A stretch of DNA of 61,575 bases, from assembly GCA_943788935.1 (NCBI GenBank), contig CALSSE010000028.1, positions 1 to 61,575 on the forward strand, given 5' to 3'. A program made the position numbers and the translations under genes. The notes under the pieces were generated by a model. It worked only from the letters and a program-made list of their open reading frames with translations, did no database searches and was not told where the DNA came from. Shown piece by piece: positions 60,852 through 61,575 of this stretch (its first letter is position 1; every line of letters starts with the position of its first letter). The stretch is from an uncultured bacterium. Lineage in GTDB: Bacteria > Myxococcota_A > Bradymonadia > UBA7976 > VGTA01.

Positions 60852-61575
60852 ATGCTGACCAAGAGCCTTATCCTCCTCAGCGACCCTCGGACATGGTCCG
60901 CTGTACTTTACTCTGACTCTCGCCCTCATCATCATGGGCTGGCGGCGCTCCTCTTTCGCTAAAGGTCAGGTCAGCGAGTGGCTGTGGCTAGGCGGTCGAC
61001 TCGCTCTATTTTGGGTAGGTGGGGTCTTATTGAGCGCTTGCCTTAAGTACCACTTCTGTGCGCCTCGCCCATTGGTGGATTGACCCCCAAGTATTACCTC
61101 TCCACCCTCACTCCCGCTAAGGGCTTTGGGGATGCCATCGGGCCACACTCAGAGCGCGGTGGGCCTACTGCTCTTCGCCCTCTGTCTTCCGCGGGCGATC
61201 GCCGAGGAGAGCGCTTCAGCGCCCCTACTCCTGCTCTCCTCACCCTTCACAGCTCGTTTACCCTCCTCGGGATGCTGTGGGTAGCCGGGATCGCATGGAG
61301 TCGCGTTCATCTCAACGCCCATAGCGTCGCTCAAGTGTTCGCAGGAGGCGCTCTAGGGCTAGGATGGGCGATGTGGATCGTGTATTGTGAAAGGCGCCAA
61401 CGAGGCCTTACTTTCCTTATCGCGACCCTTGTCACCATCAGCGGATGGTGCCTGTGGGAGCTCTCTCAGCCCTTTACCGCCCGAGGCTTTCGCCGACTCT
61501 CGTCAAGCGATCATTGATCAGGGTCAAGCGATCCCCTCCGCACCTCCACTGACGATTACCCTACTCTTTATCGTC
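60852..61575 (+). pseudogene. PAP2-family phosphatase, several frameshifts, runs off the window
   Basis: From ATG 60852 (GGTGAGG upstream) the pieces in successive frames read: LTKSLILLSD, GHGPLYFTLTLALIIMGWRR, VSEWLWLGGRLALFWVGG, CLKYHFCAPRP, WWIDPQVLPLHP, AKGFG, MPSGHTQSAVGLLLFALCLP, then SRVHLNAHSVAQVFAGGALG. KYHFCAPRP, PSGHTQSA and SRVHLNAHSVAQV are the three phosphatase motifs of the PAP2 superfamily (phosphatidic-acid or undecaprenyl-pyrophosphate phosphatases), with membrane helices around them. Frame changes fall at CCC 60884-60886, TT 61072-61073, CCC 61113-61115, GGGG 61128-61131, somewhere in 61200-61250, and GG 61485-61486. The last frame (FADSRQAIIDQGQ) is open to the window end. 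As with the previous gene, single extra bases in short runs explain nearly all breaks. Confidence 0.75.

Overview
The window looks like chromosomal DNA of a Deltaproteobacterium-grade Myxococcota, most likely a Bradymonadia-type bacterium. This is inference from gene style, not a database match. The clues are lipoproteins whose lipobox cysteine is followed by low-complexity Ala-Gly-Asp/Glu tethers, Cys-rich 'DC..G..C' modules, thrombospondin-type calcium loops, a DUF2330 protein with a MYXO-CTERM-like tail, PEGA-like serine/threonine kinases and a type II (aspartate) MenB. Base composition is near 50% G+C and coding density is high. I found no rRNA, tRNA, CRISPR array, insertion sequence or phage module, so this is mostly ordinary chromosome with lineage-specific surface proteins.

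Layout. 1-7131: the 3' end of a giant PKD-repeat surface protein, broken by a one-base frameshift in a G5 run. 7200-14087: SohB protease (minus), then a plus-strand group of an alpha/beta hydrolase, a transmembrane Ser/Thr kinase, a solute-binding-like lipoprotein and a renalase-like flavoprotein. 14084-21279: a minus-strand block with a predicted barrel protein, an alpha/beta hydrolase coupled to the ABC-F protein Uup, an ATE-type aminoacyltransferase, two unknown membrane-anchored proteins and MenB. 21550-27344: a beta-barrel candidate, a HAD phosphatase, a DUF2330 protein and a Cys-rich repeat-tethered lipoprotein. 27345-27874: a 16-copy 12-bp intergenic tandem repeat. 27875-33823: Asd, a two-part MYXO-CTERM/barrel protein, TruA, RsmJ and a LysM-like membrane protein. 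34083-41886: a divergent malate synthase, a lipoprotein, a RarA fusion protein, N-formylglutamate amidohydrolase, a Prx5 peroxiredoxin and a bacterioferritin. 42189-49220: an unknown protein, a YeiH-type exporter, a DUF2914 lipoprotein, a MotA-MotB-MotB stator operon and an FAH-family enzyme. 49404-57914: a penicillin-acylase lipoprotein, a HELCH protein, a gamma-carbonic-anhydrase/lipoprotein fusion, HtpG and a TIM-barrel isomerase. 58129-61575: a barrel protein, then an M2 (ACE-like) peptidase and a PAP2 phosphatase, both heavily frameshifted.

Points deserving a second look: the stator operon with one MotA and two MotB paralogues, one with a degenerate peptidoglycan-binding domain; the gamma-carbonic-anhydrase fused in frame to a lipoprotein that has its own internal start signals; a MYXO-CTERM-like signal in the middle of a protein with a second signal sequence and barrel behind it; a penicillin acylase with nine ETAG repeats ahead of its autocleavage site; a divergent malate synthase; and a kinase/solute-binding-lipoprotein/flavoprotein operon. 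The frameshifts at both ends of the window are nearly all repaired by removing one base from a short homopolymer and become denser toward 61575, which favours sequence error at a contig end over real gene decay.
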